Shown here: piece by piece, positions 14,543 to 22,878 of the stretch
Numbering within the stretch: the stretch's first letter is position 1
How the letters are laid out: every line of letters begins with the position of its first letter
NCBI RefSeq assembly: GCF_003205575.1
Contig: NZ_PYBW01000043.1
Span: forward strand, 66,707-99,774
Length of the DNA stretch: 33,068 nt
Direction: 5' to 3'
DNA from: Streptomyces tateyamensis
GTDB taxonomy: Bacteria > Actinomycetota > Actinomycetes > Streptomycetales > Streptomycetaceae
The notes under the pieces: model-generated
What the model was told of the DNA's origin: nothing
The model's input: only the letters and a program-made list of their open reading frames with translations
Databases searched by the model: none
Translations under genes and position numbers: made by a program

Positions 14543-15643
14543 CTACCGGTCCCGGGCCACGCTCCAGGCCGGCAGGTGCTCGAAGAACGCCACCGCCTCC
14601 GGCCGCCAGCGCCCGTGCCAGCCGGCCGCCCGGGTGGCCGCCTGCCGGGCGTGGCGCTCGGCCACGCGCCGCACGGCCCGGTCGACGCCGTGGTCCCGCG
14701 CGATGCGGCAGATCCGGTCGAGCTCCTCGTCGGTGCAGTCGGGGTTCCCCAGCGCCGCGTCGAGCACCGCCCGCCCGGCCGGGTCCACAGCGGCCAGCAG
14801 GGCGCTCACCAGGTAGGTGCGGCGGCCGGAACGGATGTCGGAGCCGACCGGCTTGCCGAGCGCGTCGGGGTCGCCGAACAGGTCGAGCCAGTCGTCGTGG
14901 ATCTGGTTGGCGATCCCCACCGCGGTGGCGTAGGCACGCAACTCCGTGTCGTGCGGGGCCAGGTCGGCGCCGGCCGCGAGCAGGCCCAGCCGCAGCGGGG
15001 CCAGCACCGAGTAGCGGGTGGACTTGTACTCGGTGACCGCGTGCAGCAGTCCGGGCTCCGGGGCCGGGTGGAAGTCGCGCTCCAGGTCGAGCAGTTGCCC
15101 GCCCACCGTGGTCGCCCCGGCATCGGTGACGACGGCGGCCATGGCCAGCGCCCGGTCGGGCGGCAGCGCGCCGGCGAGCAGGACCCGCACGGACAGGAAC
15201 GCCGCGAGGTCGCCGGCCAGTACCGCCAGTGCCAGCGCGGTGTCGGGACGGTCGGGGAACTCCCGGCGGTAGGCGTAGTAGGTGGAGGGCCCACCACGGC
15301 GCACGGGTGCGTCGTCGATGATGTCGTCGTGGATCAGGCCGTGGGTCTGGAGCAGCTCGACACTGATCGCCGCCTCGGCCAACCCCGGCACCTGCTGCTC
15401 TCGCTCCTCCGCCACCAGCGCGGCCGCCTCGTGCAGCAGGGCCACCCGCAGGCGCTTGCCGCCGCGCAGCGACAGCTCCCGCACCAGTTCGAGCGCCCGG
15501 GCCGGGAAGGCCCCGTTCGGGGGCAGGTCCAGGGCCCCGCCGGCCGGCTCGGTCAGGGTGGCGAAGTACTCCGCGAACCGGGCCTCGAACCCGCGCTGGT
15601 GGTCGGCGGCCCGCCGGAGCGCGGCCGTGATGGTGTCGTTCAC
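14543..15643 (-). CDS. Polyprenyl diphosphate synthase
   Basis: A 366-residue trans-prenyltransferase that condenses isopentenyl diphosphate with an allylic diphosphate. The first aspartate-rich motif is HDDIIDD (DDxxD), and the second is QIHDDWLDLFGD (DDxxD). GGKRLR near the N-terminus binds isopentenyl diphosphate. The fifth residue before the first motif is His rather than an aromatic residue, which argues against farnesyl diphosphate as the only product and for C20 or longer. I chose the GTG at 15643 because GGGAGG lies eight bases upstream. An in-frame ATG at 15682 exists without such a site. No terpene cyclase, carotenoid or quinone gene is adjacent. The TetR gene lies 109 bases upstream on the same strand. 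Confidence 0.9.
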   Translation of the reverse strand: MNDTITAALRRAADHQRGFEARFAEYFATLTEPAGGALDLPPNGAFPARALELVRELSLRGGKRLRVALLHEAAALVAEEREQQVPGLAEAAISVELLQTHGLIHDDIIDDAPVRRGGPSTYYAYRREFPDRPDTALALAVLAGDLAAFLSVRVLLAGALPPDRALAMAAVVTDAGATTVGGQLLDLERDFHPAPEPGLLHAVTEYKSTRYSVLAPLRLGLLAAGADLAPHDTELRAYATAVGIANQIHDDWLDLFGDPDALGKPVGSDIRSGRRTYLVSALLAAVDPAGRAVLDAALGNPDCTDEELDRICRIARDHGVDRAVRRVAERHARQAATRAAGWHGRWRPEAVAFFEHLPAWSVARDR

Positions 15644-15752
15644 CCGGCAAGCCTCCCACTCCCTCCGCTGCCGGCAGCCCACTGCTAGCCCCAGTAGGGT
15701 CGCCGTTCGCCCGCGGGCAGTGCTGGGCTGACGGCCCGGCAGCCGCCCCGCC

Positions 15753-16433
15753 TCACTCCGGGCGCAGCGCCTCGAAGCCGAGCAGCAGGGCGTCGAGCGC
15801 GAAGGCGAAGCGCTCGGCGTCGTCCGTGCCCGCCCCGTCGGTCGCGGCGCGGACCAGCAGCGGGTACCGGCCTCCCGCCTGCGCGGCGATCCAGTCGGCG
15901 CCGCCCGCCTCGTCCGCGCCCACGACGATCCGGGCCTCCGCCGTGGCGTGGCCGATCACGAAGACGGCGAGGGAGTTGAGCATGTTCAGGGCGCGGCCGA
16001 GCGGGAAACCGGCTTCCGTGAGCAGGCCCAGCAACGCCTCGACCTCGTCGAGGGTGGCCGGGGTGGCGGCGGGCCGGGAGATGGCCAGCGGGAGCACGGC
16101 CGGGTGGCGCAGCAGGCCTGCGCGCAGCGCGGTGGCGTACGTGTGCAGGGCGGTGCGCCAGTCGGCGGCGCCGTCCAGAGCCGGGGTCGCGGCCGTGAAC
16201 ACCTGCTCGACCAGGCCGTCGAGCAGGGCGTCCTTGTTGGGCACGTAGTGGTAGAGGGTCATCGCCTCCACGCCCAGCTCCTCGCCGAGCGAACGCATCG
16301 TCAGGCCTTTGAGCCCGTCCCGGTCGACCAGGCCGAGCGCCGCGTCCAGGACCTGCTGTCTGCTCATGCCGGCCCGCTTGCCCGGGCCGCGTCGGGCCGC
16401 CTCCCGCTTTCGTCCGCGCTGTGCCACCGTCAC
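15753..16433 (-). CDS. TetR-family transcriptional regulator
   Basis: A 226-residue repressor. The basic N-terminus (GRKREAARRGPGKRAG) leads into the helix-turn-helix: RQQVLDAALGLVDRDGLKGLTMRSLGEELGVEAMTLYHYVPNKDALL, about residues 24-70. The C-terminal domain resembles the TetR/tetracycline-repressor C-terminal fold. The GTG at 16433 is preceded by a strong GGGAGGGGAG site. It is divergent from the SnoaL-like gene at 16546; the gap carries symmetric CTTAC/GTAAG repeats that probably form its operator. It may also be transcribed with the polyprenyl synthase gene downstream. The inducer is unknown. Confidence 0.9.
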   Translation of the reverse strand: MTVAQRGRKREAARRGPGKRAGMSRQQVLDAALGLVDRDGLKGLTMRSLGEELGVEAMTLYHYVPNKDALLDGLVEQVFTAATPALDGAADWRTALHTYATALRAGLLRHPAVLPLAISRPAATPATLDEVEALLGLLTEAGFPLGRALNMLNSLAVFVIGHATAEARIVVGADEAGGADWIAAQAGGRYPLLVRAATDGAGTDDAERFAFALDALLLGFEALRPE

Positions 16434-16462
16434 TTCTCCCCTCCCTGTCCGGGCTTGACTTT

Positions 16463-16509
16463 CTTACAGCATAAGATGACACTCGATCGAGCAAAACTTA
16501 CCATGTAAG
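16463..16509. promoter_or_regulatory. Symmetric operator array between TetR and SnoaL-like genes
   Basis: Three palindromes lie in one AT-richer stretch: CTTACAGCATAAG (16463-16475, one mismatch), CTCGATCGAG (16482-16491, perfect) and CTTACCATGTAAG (16497-16509, perfect). The outer two are equidistant (17 bases) from the centre of the middle one. A TTGACT -35-like box at 16455-16460 abuts the first. Binding by the adjacent TetR is inferred. Confidence 0.6.
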
Positions 16510-16545
16510 AACGAAATGCCCGCAGCTGTCACAGGGGGAACCGCC

Positions 16546-16989
16546 ATGTCGACGACCGCCGCCAACAAGCAGGTCATCCGCGACTTCGTCGCCGCGCTCA
16601 ACGACCGCTCCGGCGAGGGCTGGGTGCCGCTGCTCTCCCCTACGGTGATCGACCACAACAAGGTCATCTTCGGCGAGGAGGACACCCCCGGCGCCGCCAT
16701 CGAGGGCTTCCGCCGCCAGCTGGCCGCCTTCAGCATCGAGCAGGCAGGCGACGGCTTCCGGATCGAGCAGCTGGTCGCCGAGGACGAGGAGGTCGTCGCC
16801 CGGCTGCGGGTGGCCGGGGTCCACACGGGCCACCACGCCCGGATGCCCGAGCCGACCAACCGCCGCTTCGACGTCGAGCAGATCTGGATCTTCACCGTCC
16901 GCGCCGGGCAGATCGTCGAGATCCGGGCGGTGAGCGACCGGCTCGGCATGTTCCTCCAGCTCGGCTGGGACTGGCCGACCACGGACTGA
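16546..16989 (+). CDS. SnoaL-like polyketide cyclase/ester cyclase family protein
   Basis: A 147-residue protein with the SnoaL-like NTF2 fold: an N-terminal helix (NKQVIRDFVAALND), VIDHNKVIFGEEDTPG, a central FRRQLAAFSIE stretch, then beta strands ending DVEQIWIFTVRAGQIVEIRAVSDRLGMF. These folds serve as cyclases, isomerases, hydrolases or binding proteins. The ATG at 16546 has AGGGGGAA five bases upstream. The divergent TetR is the likely regulator. A strong hairpin follows the stop. Its substrate is unknown; perhaps it detoxifies the ligand sensed by the TetR. Confidence 0.85.
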   Translation: MSTTAANKQVIRDFVAALNDRSGEGWVPLLSPTVIDHNKVIFGEEDTPGAAIEGFRRQLAAFSIEQAGDGFRIEQLVAEDEEVVARLRVAGVHTGHHARMPEPTNRRFDVEQIWIFTVRAGQIVEIRAVSDRLGMFLQLGWDWPTTD

Positions 16990-17021
16990 CCGGGCTGCGG
17001 GCGATCGCGCCCGCAGCCCGG
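16990..17021. terminator. Bidirectional terminator
   Basis: A perfect 14-base-pair stem (16990-17003 with 17008-17021) closed by a 4-base loop, ATCG. It sits between the convergent SnoaL-like and MMPL genes, starting right after the first gene's stop codon. Confidence 0.85.
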
Positions 17022-17042
17022 GGCCCAGGTCCCAGGGCCAGG

Positions 17043-19292
17043 TCAGCCGACCGGCGTCGCCAGCCGCTCCTCGGTCGCCGGCTCACCCGCCGGCAGGTAC
17101 CGGTCCGCGTGGCCCTCCACGTGCAGCTGCGGGAGCCGGCGGTCCAGCCGACCGGGCAGCCACCAGTTGCCGCGGCCCAGCAGGTGCATCACGGCCGGGA
17201 CGAGGAGCAGGCGGACCAGGGTGGCGTCGATCAGGATGGCCGAGCCCATGCCGATCCCGATCACCTTGATCGCCAGGTCCGGTGACGGGACGAAGGCCGC
17301 GAAGACGGCGACCATGATGGCCGCCGCCGCGGTGATCACCCGCGCGGTGCCGGCCAGTCCGCTGACGATCGACTCCCCGTTGTCGCCCGAGCGCAGCCAG
17401 GCCTCGCGCATCCGGCTGACCAGGAACACCTCGTAGTCCATCGAGAGGCCGAACAGGACGGCGAAGGTGAGCACGGGGACGAAGGCGGGCAGCGGGGTCG
17501 GGTTGTCGATGCCGACCAGCTTGCCCGCCGTGCCGCCCTGCAGCACCAGCGCGACCACGCCGTAGGAGGCCGCGACCGAGAGCAGGTTCATCACGGCCGC
17601 CTTGAGCGCGACCGCCAGGCTGCGGAAGGCCACCACCAGCAGCAGCATCGACACCGTGACCACGCCGCCGACCAGCAGCGGGATGCGGCGGGAGATGTTC
17701 TCGGTGCTGTCGATCGCGCTCGCGGTCGCACCGCCGACGTGCACCCGGACGCCGCCGCCGACCGCGGGCAGCACGTGGTCGCGCAGGTCGCGGACCAGGT
17801 CCCCGGTGGCCGAGCTCTGCGGCCCGGTGGTCGGGACCACGGTCAGCATGAACGACTTCCCGTCCGCGCTCGGCACCGGCGCGGTGACGGCCGCGACCCC
17901 GGGCACCGCACGCAGCAGGCCGGGCAGCGCCGACGCGGCGTCAGCGCCCGCGCCCGGCTCGGAGACCAGCAGCAGCGGCCCGTTGCTGCCCGGGCCGAAT
18001 CCGGCGGCCACCGTGTCGTAGGCCTGCCGGTTGGAGCGGCCGGCCGGGTCGTTCCCGGCGTCGGGGAAGCCGAACCGCACCCCGAGGAACGGCGCGGCCA
18101 GTGCCAGCAGCACGACCACGCCGGTGACGGCGCCGAGCACCCGGTGGCGCTCCACCAGCCGGCTCCAGCGCAGCCAGCCCGCGGACACCGTGTTGGCGGG
18201 CCGTCGGGCACCGCGCCGGGGCAGCGGCAGCCGCAGGCGCTCGATGTGCCGGCCCAGGCAGCCGAGCAGCGCGGGGAACAGGGTGGCGGAGGCGGCGAGC
18301 ACGATCAGCACGGACAGGATCGCGGCGACCGCCGCCCCGCGCATGAACGACAGGCCCATCGCGAACAGGCCGAGCATGCTGACCACCACGGTCGTCCCCG
18401 CCACCACCACCGCGCGCCCGGCGGTGTCCAGCGCGGCGACCGTCGCGGACTCGGCCTCCAGCCCCTCGGCCCGCCACTCGCGGTACCGGGTGACCAGCAG
18501 CAGCGCGTAGTCGATGCCGACGCCGATGCCGAGCATCGCGGCCAGCGAGGTGGACCAGTCCGGCACCGGCATGAGCGCGGCGAGCACCGGCAGCAGGGTG
18601 CTGCTGACGGCGAGTCCGCCGACCGCGGTGAGCAGCGGCAGCCCGGCGGCCACCACCGAGCCGAAGGTGAGCACCAGGATCAGGGCCGCGGCCGCCATGC
18701 CGATGCCCTCGGAGCCGATCGAGCCCTGCTCGGCCTGCTGGACGGCCATGCCTTCGAGGGAGACGTGCAGGCCCCCGGTGGCCGGGTGGGCCAGGTCGAG
18801 CAACTGGTGCGTGTCGGCCTTCGGCATGTCGGGGGGGTTGGCGACGTCCAGGTGGATCTGCCCCAGCGCGGTGCGGCCGTCGGGCGAGACCTTGCCGCGC
18901 GGCCCCAGCGGGTCGTCGATTCCGCTGACGTGAGTTACGGCGGCCATCCTGGCGACCAGGTCATGCACCTCGGTGCGGGTCGCGGCGTCCGCCAGGCCGC
19001 CGTCGGCGTGCAGCACCAGGCTGATCGACTCGCCGCCCAGCCCCGGGAAGTCCCGGCCGAGCAGTTGCTGGGCCTGCTTGGAATCGGAGCCGGGCGCCGA
19101 GTAGTCGGCGCTGTACTTCGCACCGAAGCCGGCCGCCAGACCGACGGCCACGCCGACGGCCAGCAGCCACAGCAGCACCGTGCGACCCCGGTGCCGGAAG
19201 CTCCAGCCGGCTATTCGGCCGAGCGGACCGGGCCGGTGCGGACCGGTGTCCGCGGCGGCGGTGCGCCGATCGCCGCGCGGTTGCTGGGACAT
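17043..19292 (-). CDS. MMPL-family (RND superfamily) membrane transporter
   Basis: A 749-residue integral membrane exporter with the MMPL arrangement of two halves. Each half begins with a membrane helix, then an extracytoplasmic loop (about residues 60-185 and 405-530), then a bundle of five helices. Signature membrane motifs are present in both halves: GVGIDYALLLVTRYREW in the first and GLSMDYEVFLVSRMREAW in the second, each with the Asp-Tyr pair of the proton relay. ATG at 19292. Such pumps export lipids, siderophores or drugs in actinomycetes. The divergent TetR at 19429 and two tandem operators in the gap suggest drug- or metabolite-induced expression. The substrate cannot be read. Confidence 0.93.
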   Translation of the reverse strand: MSQQPRGDRRTAAADTGPHRPGPLGRIAGWSFRHRGRTVLLWLLAVGVAVGLAAGFGAKYSADYSAPGSDSKQAQQLLGRDFPGLGGESISLVLHADGGLADAATRTEVHDLVARMAAVTHVSGIDDPLGPRGKVSPDGRTALGQIHLDVANPPDMPKADTHQLLDLAHPATGGLHVSLEGMAVQQAEQGSIGSEGIGMAAAALILVLTFGSVVAAGLPLLTAVGGLAVSSTLLPVLAALMPVPDWSTSLAAMLGIGVGIDYALLLVTRYREWRAEGLEAESATVAALDTAGRAVVVAGTTVVVSMLGLFAMGLSFMRGAAVAAILSVLIVLAASATLFPALLGCLGRHIERLRLPLPRRGARRPANTVSAGWLRWSRLVERHRVLGAVTGVVVLLALAAPFLGVRFGFPDAGNDPAGRSNRQAYDTVAAGFGPGSNGPLLLVSEPGAGADAASALPGLLRAVPGVAAVTAPVPSADGKSFMLTVVPTTGPQSSATGDLVRDLRDHVLPAVGGGVRVHVGGATASAIDSTENISRRIPLLVGGVVTVSMLLLVVAFRSLAVALKAAVMNLLSVAASYGVVALVLQGGTAGKLVGIDNPTPLPAFVPVLTFAVLFGLSMDYEVFLVSRMREAWLRSGDNGESIVSGLAGTARVITAAAAIMVAVFAAFVPSPDLAIKVIGIGMGSAILIDATLVRLLLVPAVMHLLGRGNWWLPGRLDRRLPQLHVEGHADRYLPAGEPATEERLATPVG

Positions 19293-19331
19293 GAGGCCCT
19301 CCGTACGTCGTGGGGGCCACTGCCCCGCAAG

Positions 19332-19367
19332 CGTTACGCTTCATAACGGTCCTTACGAAGCGTAACG
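19332..19367. promoter_or_regulatory. Two tandem TetR-type operators
   Basis: CGTTACGCTTCATAACG (19332-19348) and CCTTACGAAGCGTAACG (19351-19367) are each near-palindromic around TTACGNNNCGTAA and lie 19 bases apart centre to centre. Together they form a larger 11-base inverted repeat (19332-19342 with 19357-19367). They sit between the MMPL gene and the divergent TetR, the classic place for a repressor controlling both. Confidence 0.75.
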
Positions 19368-19428
19368 TTTCCGTCGATGGGTACGGTTTGTCAATGTCGC
19401 AGCGGTGTACGAAGCGGATGGAGACGCG

Positions 19429-20112
19429 ATGACGGGTTGGGCGACAGAGGTCGGAGCAGGGGCGAGCCGGCGCGACCGGGTGCGGGCGGCCACCGTCGAG
19501 GAGATCAAGCAGGCGGCCTTCGGCCTGATCGTCGAGCACGGCACCGCGAACCTCCGCTTCACGGACATCGCCCGCAGCATGGGGATCACCCCGCCCGCGC
19601 TGTACCGCTACTTCGCCGACCGCGACGAGCTGCTGACCGCCCTGGTCGCCGATTCCTTCGACAGCCTCTCGGACGCCCTGCGGGCGACCCGGACCACCGT
19701 CCCCCCGGACGACCTCGACGGTCGCTTCGTGGCCACCTGCACGGCCTACCGCGGCTGGGTGCAGCACAACCCCGAGCGGTTCGCGCTGATCTTCGGCTCC
19801 CCCGTGCCCGGCTACGCCGCCCCGCCCAAGGGCCCGACCGTGACGGCCGCCCGCCGGGCCCTGGAGCACGTGGTCGAACTCGCCGCCGACACGGCCGAGC
19901 AGGGCCGGCTCGGCACCCCGCTGGTCCCGGACATCCACGAGGCCACCCTGCTGGCCTGGGCCACCGTGCACGGCTTCGTCACCCTGGAGGCCCACGGCCA
20001 CTTCCACGGCCTCGACCAGGGCGCCCGTGACCGCCTCTTCGCCGCCCAGTCCGGCCTCGCCGCCCGGACAGCCGGCCTGGCCCCGGCCGACCCGGGGGCC
20101 GCTGACGGGTGA
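19429..20112 (+). CDS. TetR-family regulator with WHG-type C-terminal domain
   Basis: A 227-residue repressor. The helix-turn-helix spans about residues 20-70 (EEIKQAAFGLIVEHG, then FTDIARSMGITPPALYRYFADRDELL). The C-terminal half contains WATVHGFVTLEAHGHF, the WHG-like motif of one TetR C-terminal domain family. I chose the ATG at 19429 over the GTG at 19405 because GGAG lies six bases upstream. It is divergent from the MMPL exporter and most likely binds the two operators at 19332-19367, relieving repression when a pump substrate is present. Confidence 0.9.
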   Translation: MTGWATEVGAGASRRDRVRAATVEEIKQAAFGLIVEHGTANLRFTDIARSMGITPPALYRYFADRDELLTALVADSFDSLSDALRATRTTVPPDDLDGRFVATCTAYRGWVQHNPERFALIFGSPVPGYAAPPKGPTVTAARRALEHVVELAADTAEQGRLGTPLVPDIHEATLLAWATVHGFVTLEAHGHFHGLDQGARDRLFAAQSGLAARTAGLAPADPGAADG

Positions 20113-20239
20113 TCAGGCGGCGGGGCCGGGCCCGAGCAGGCGCAGCGGCTGCTCGGGCCCCGACTGCGGCAGTGCGGCCGCACCAGGTGATCGCGCCCGA
20201 GGTCCTGAGTAGGCCGGCGGCCGGGCAAACAAAAAGGAC

Positions 20240-20268
20240 CCGGCCGACGCATCGAGTGCGCCGACCGG
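20240..20268 (-). terminator. Terminator of first tRNA-fMet gene
   Basis: On the minus strand a 12-base-pair stem (20257-20268 with 20240-20251, including two G-U pairs) has a 5-base loop. It is followed after GTC by the run CTTTTTG, a classic intrinsic terminator just downstream of the tRNA 3' end. Confidence 0.8.
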
Positions 20269-20277
20269 TTCTGGTAG

Positions 20278-20351
20278 TAGCGGGGACAGGATTTGAACCT
20301 GCGACCTCTGGGTTATGAGCCCAGCGAGCTACCGAGCTGCTCCACCCCGCG
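20278..20351 (-). tRNA. tRNA-fMet (CAT), initiator type, copy 1
   Basis: A 74-base tRNA without encoded CCA. It starts CGCGGGGTGGAGCAG, has anticodon loop CTCATAA between CTGGG and CCCAG, and T-loop GGTTCAAATCC. Initiator features are visible: an unpaired C1-U72 end and three G-C pairs at the base of the anticodon stem. A TAGAGT -10-like box lies about 13 bases upstream (complement of 20364-20369). Confidence 0.95.
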
Positions 20352-20557
20352 TCGGTAAATCAGACTCTACGGCACAGGTGACCGAATAGGAAATCCATTT
20401 CCCGGCCGCGCCACCCGGGCTACCCGGACAGGTCCGCGCGGCGGCGGTGTCAGGCAATGCCCGCGACCGGGGGATCCTCTCGGGCACAGGCGGGCTGCGG
20501 GCAGGGGCCTGCCTGACCGTCAGAGCACCGCTGCCGCCGGAGAATCCGGCGAACAAA

Positions 20558-20594
20558 AAGGCCGACCGGCGCACAATGTGCACCGGTCGGCCTT
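20558..20594 (-). terminator. Terminator of second tRNA-fMet gene
   Basis: A 17-base stem (20578-20594 with 20558-20574, one mismatch) with a 3-base loop is followed on the minus strand by a TTTTTG run. It ends six bases from the 3' end of the tRNA at 20600. Confidence 0.88.
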
Positions 20595-20599
20595 CGTAG

Positions 20600-20673
20600 T
20601 AGCGGGGACAGGATTTGAACCTGCGACCTCTGGGTTATGAGCCCAGCGAGCTACCGAGCTGCTCCACCCCGCG
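20600..20673 (-). tRNA. tRNA-fMet (CAT), initiator type, copy 2
   Basis: Identical to the copy at 20278-20351 over all 74 bases, with the same C1-U72 mismatch and GGG/CCC anticodon stem. About 55 bases upstream are also nearly identical, including TAGAGT (complement of 20686-20691), so promoter and gene were duplicated together. The duplicated flank overlaps the final codons of the protein gene ending at 20709. Confidence 0.95.
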
Positions 20674-20708
20674 TCGGTGAACCAGACTCTACGGCACAGG
20701 TGCCCGAA

Positions 20709-21269
20709 TCAGGAAATCCATTTCCCGACAGCGCGGCGGTCTTCCGCGCGAGGGTCATCGGGACCGCGGTCATCGGCGGCGGCGGTGTTCGACGCTGCGG
20801 GCTGACGGGCGCTCTCACTGACCGGCTGGACGCCGGCCCGCTCGATGCTCTTCTCGAGGTTGGCGACGAAGCGCTCCAGGTCGTCACGCGACTGGTAGGA
20901 GAGGTTCAGGCGAATCGACCTGCTCCGCCCCGGAAGCCGCAGGAAGAGCACGTTCCAGGTCCTGCCCCGCTTCACCTTCGCGATCAGCCCGGCCGCCTGC
21001 TCGAAGGGAACCACCTGCACCAGGATCTCGGGCTGGTCCTCGGGGCGCGAGCCCCGGTGGACGTACACGGCTCGGTCCGTGAGGGTGAGGAAGTACGCGC
21101 TGGTCAGGAACATGGCGAGCACCCCGCCGAAGGTCAGCAGGAGTGGCGGGTGAGGCCCGCCCACCGCCAGGAGCACCGAGCGGCACCGCTCGGTCGGGTC
21201 CACCCGCCGCACCGCCCGCCTGGCCTGGGACTGCAGATCGAGCTTCCGATCGTCCGTCAAACCCTTCAT
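20709..21269 (-). CDS. Conserved-looking hypothetical protein
   Basis: A 186-residue protein that I do not recognise firmly. The N-terminus is basic (DRKLDLQSQARRAVRRVDPTERCRSV). The middle has beta-strand patterns with aromatic residues (SAYFLTLTDRAVYVHRG, ILVQVVPFEQA, TWNVLFLRLPG) reminiscent of a bacterial PH-like domain. A helix (DDLERFVANLEKSIERAG) follows, then a polar, probably disordered tail. There is one marginal hydrophobic segment near residues 42-58, so membrane association is possible. ATG at 21269 with AAAGG about ten bases upstream. The end of the gene lies in the sequence duplicated upstream of both tRNA-fMet copies. Confidence 0.7.
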   Translation of the reverse strand: MKGLTDDRKLDLQSQARRAVRRVDPTERCRSVLLAVGGPHPPLLLTFGGVLAMFLTSAYFLTLTDRAVYVHRGSRPEDQPEILVQVVPFEQAAGLIAKVKRGRTWNVLFLRLPGRSRSIRLNLSYQSRDDLERFVANLEKSIERAGVQPVSESARQPAASNTAAADDRGPDDPRAEDRRAVGKWIS

Positions 21270-21411
21270 CGAACCGTGCCTTTGTTGGAGAAACTGTGCC
21301 CGCTCTGAGCACTGGGGCAGAGCGTAGCGGCGCGGGGCTCCGGCCCACCCCGCGGGGGGTGAGTGGGTGGATCGACACCCTGTGCCGTGCGTCCTGGGCC
21401 CGCGACGCGGC

Positions 21412-21446
21412 CGAGCCCGGCGTCATGACCACTGACGCCGGGCTCG
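21412..21446 (-). terminator. Terminator of lytic transglycosylase gene
   Basis: A perfect 14-base-pair stem (21412-21425 with 21433-21446) with a 7-base loop, about 30 bases after the stop codon at 21476. Confidence 0.8.
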
Positions 21447-21475
21447 TCGACCGGGGCGGGACAGCTGACGGGTAC

Positions 21476-22735
21476 TCAGCGGTGGCTGGCCGAAGGTGAG
21501 GGAGAGGGCGACGGCGACCCGCTCGACGAGGACGGGGACGGGGACGCGGCCGGCGAGGCGGGGGCGCAGGCCGACGGAGTCGGCGAAGGCGCGGTCGCGG
21601 TCGGCGACGGCGTCGGGGCGGCCGTCGGGCTCGGGCTCGGGGTGGGGGTCGGGGTCACCGACGGGGAGGGCGAGCCGCTCGGTGCGGGCGACGGGCAACT
21701 GGAGGGCGACGGCGAGGGTGTCGGCACGGCGGTCGGCGACGGCGTCGCGCTGGGCGTGGGCGACTTCGACGGGGACGGCGAAGGCGTGGCCGTGGGCGAA
21801 GCCGAAGCAGACGGGGTCGGAGTCGAGGACGGCACCGGCGTGGGCGAAGCGGTCGGCGTGGCGGACGCGCTCGGCGTGGGCGAGGCGCTCGTCACGGCAG
21901 CGGGGCTGCCCACCGCGTCCGGCACCACCCTCCCATCCGCCTCGAAGTAGGCCTGCCACGCCCGGACCGTCCGCAGGTACGCGTCCGAGTGGTTGTAGCC
22001 GAGCACGGCGCGGTCGAGCTGGGCCGGGACGGCCAGGTCGCGGCCGTCCGCGCACAGGTACCGGCCGGCGGCCAGCGCCGCGTCCCAGACGTTGCTCGGG
22101 TCGGCGATCCCGTCGCCGTTGCCGTCCGCGCCCCAGTCGGCCCAGGTGGAGGGAATGAACTGCATCGGCCCGACGGCCCGGTCCCAGACGGTGTCGTGGT
22201 CGTACCGGCCACCGTCGGTGTCCCGGATCGCGGCGTTCCCGCCCGTGCCGTCCAGCACGGGGCCGAGGATCGGCGTGTAGCTGGCCCCGGCGGCGTCGAC
22301 CCGGCCGCCGTCGGCCTGGCTCGACTCCACCTGGCCGATGGCCGCGAGCAGTTGCCACGGCAGGTGACAGGCGGGCACCGAGGTCGCCAGCGAGTCCTGC
22401 GCCTTCCGGTAGGCGGCGAACACCGTGGACGGCAGGCCGCCCCCGCCTGCGACGGGCGCCGGGCCGACACCCGCCCCGGGGCTCGGCGCACTGCTCGGTG
22501 CGGCCGGTGGCTGCGGCAGGCTCACCGCGCCCCCGCCGTCCAGCGCCGGCTGCGCGGTGGGATCGCCCCCCGCGGCGGGGCGGTCCGTCGGCACGGACAC
22601 CGGACCGGCGGCCGGCTGCGCGAACGCCACCGGCGACACCCCCTGCCCCGCCGGTGCGGTGACGGCGGCGATGGTCGCAATCGCCCCCGCCACCCGTCGC
22701 AGTGCCGGTATCCGTATCCGCCAGGTCACGCGCAT
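21476..22735 (-). CDS. Secreted lytic transglycosylase-like protein with Pro/Ser/Thr tail
   Basis: A 419-residue exported protein. A signal-like N-terminus (basic RIRIPALRR, hydrophobic Ala stretch) is followed by a Pro/Ala linker. The transglycosylase domain covers about residues 103-270: [19 protein letters not shown], with E137 as the likely catalytic acid, then [29 protein letters not shown] and [18 protein letters not shown]. Such enzymes cleave peptidoglycan strands. From about residue 283 to the end is a low-complexity tail of SPTP/SPSP repeats, probably an extended, possibly glycosylated wall-spanning stalk. Start: the ATG at 22735 sits directly on its AAAGGGG site, so the GTG at 22729, six bases after it, may be the true start. 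A terminator follows the gene. Confidence 0.9.
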   Translation of the reverse strand: MRVTWRIRIPALRRVAGAIATIAAVTAPAGQGVSPVAFAQPAAGPVSVPTDRPAAGGDPTAQPALDGGGAVSLPQPPAAPSSAPSPGAGVGPAPVAGGGGLPSTVFAAYRKAQDSLATSVPACHLPWQLLAAIGQVESSQADGGRVDAAGASYTPILGPVLDGTGGNAAIRDTDGGRYDHDTVWDRAVGPMQFIPSTWADWGADGNGDGIADPSNVWDAALAAGRYLCADGRDLAVPAQLDRAVLGYNHSDAYLRTVRAWQAYFEADGRVVPDAVGSPAAVTSASPTPSASATPTASPTPVPSSTPTPSASASPTATPSPSPSKSPTPSATPSPTAVPTPSPSPSSCPSPAPSGSPSPSVTPTPTPSPSPTAAPTPSPTATAPSPTPSACAPASPAASPSPSSSSGSPSPSPSPSASHR

Positions 22736-22878
22736 CCCCTTTGACGATCCATTTGGTCAGTACATGGACGAACCAACAGCCCGTCAGGTTCCATCAGATC
22801 ACAGGCGGGATCGACGCCGGGCCGCCGCTGCCTGCACGCCGGCCGGACTGCGCAGGTCAGTGACGTCGGGGAAGCCGG

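Noticed and set aside
14543..16433. Terpenoid or carotenoid biosynthetic cluster around the polyprenyl synthase
   Set aside because: No cyclase, phytoene synthase, P450 or prenyltransferase partner lies nearby; neighbours are a TetR, a SnoaL-like protein and the DUF4331 group.
20278..20673. tRNA pair as an attachment site for an integrated element
   Set aside because: The repeated segment is a whole tRNA plus promoter, not a partial 3' end, and there is no integrase or element between the copies.
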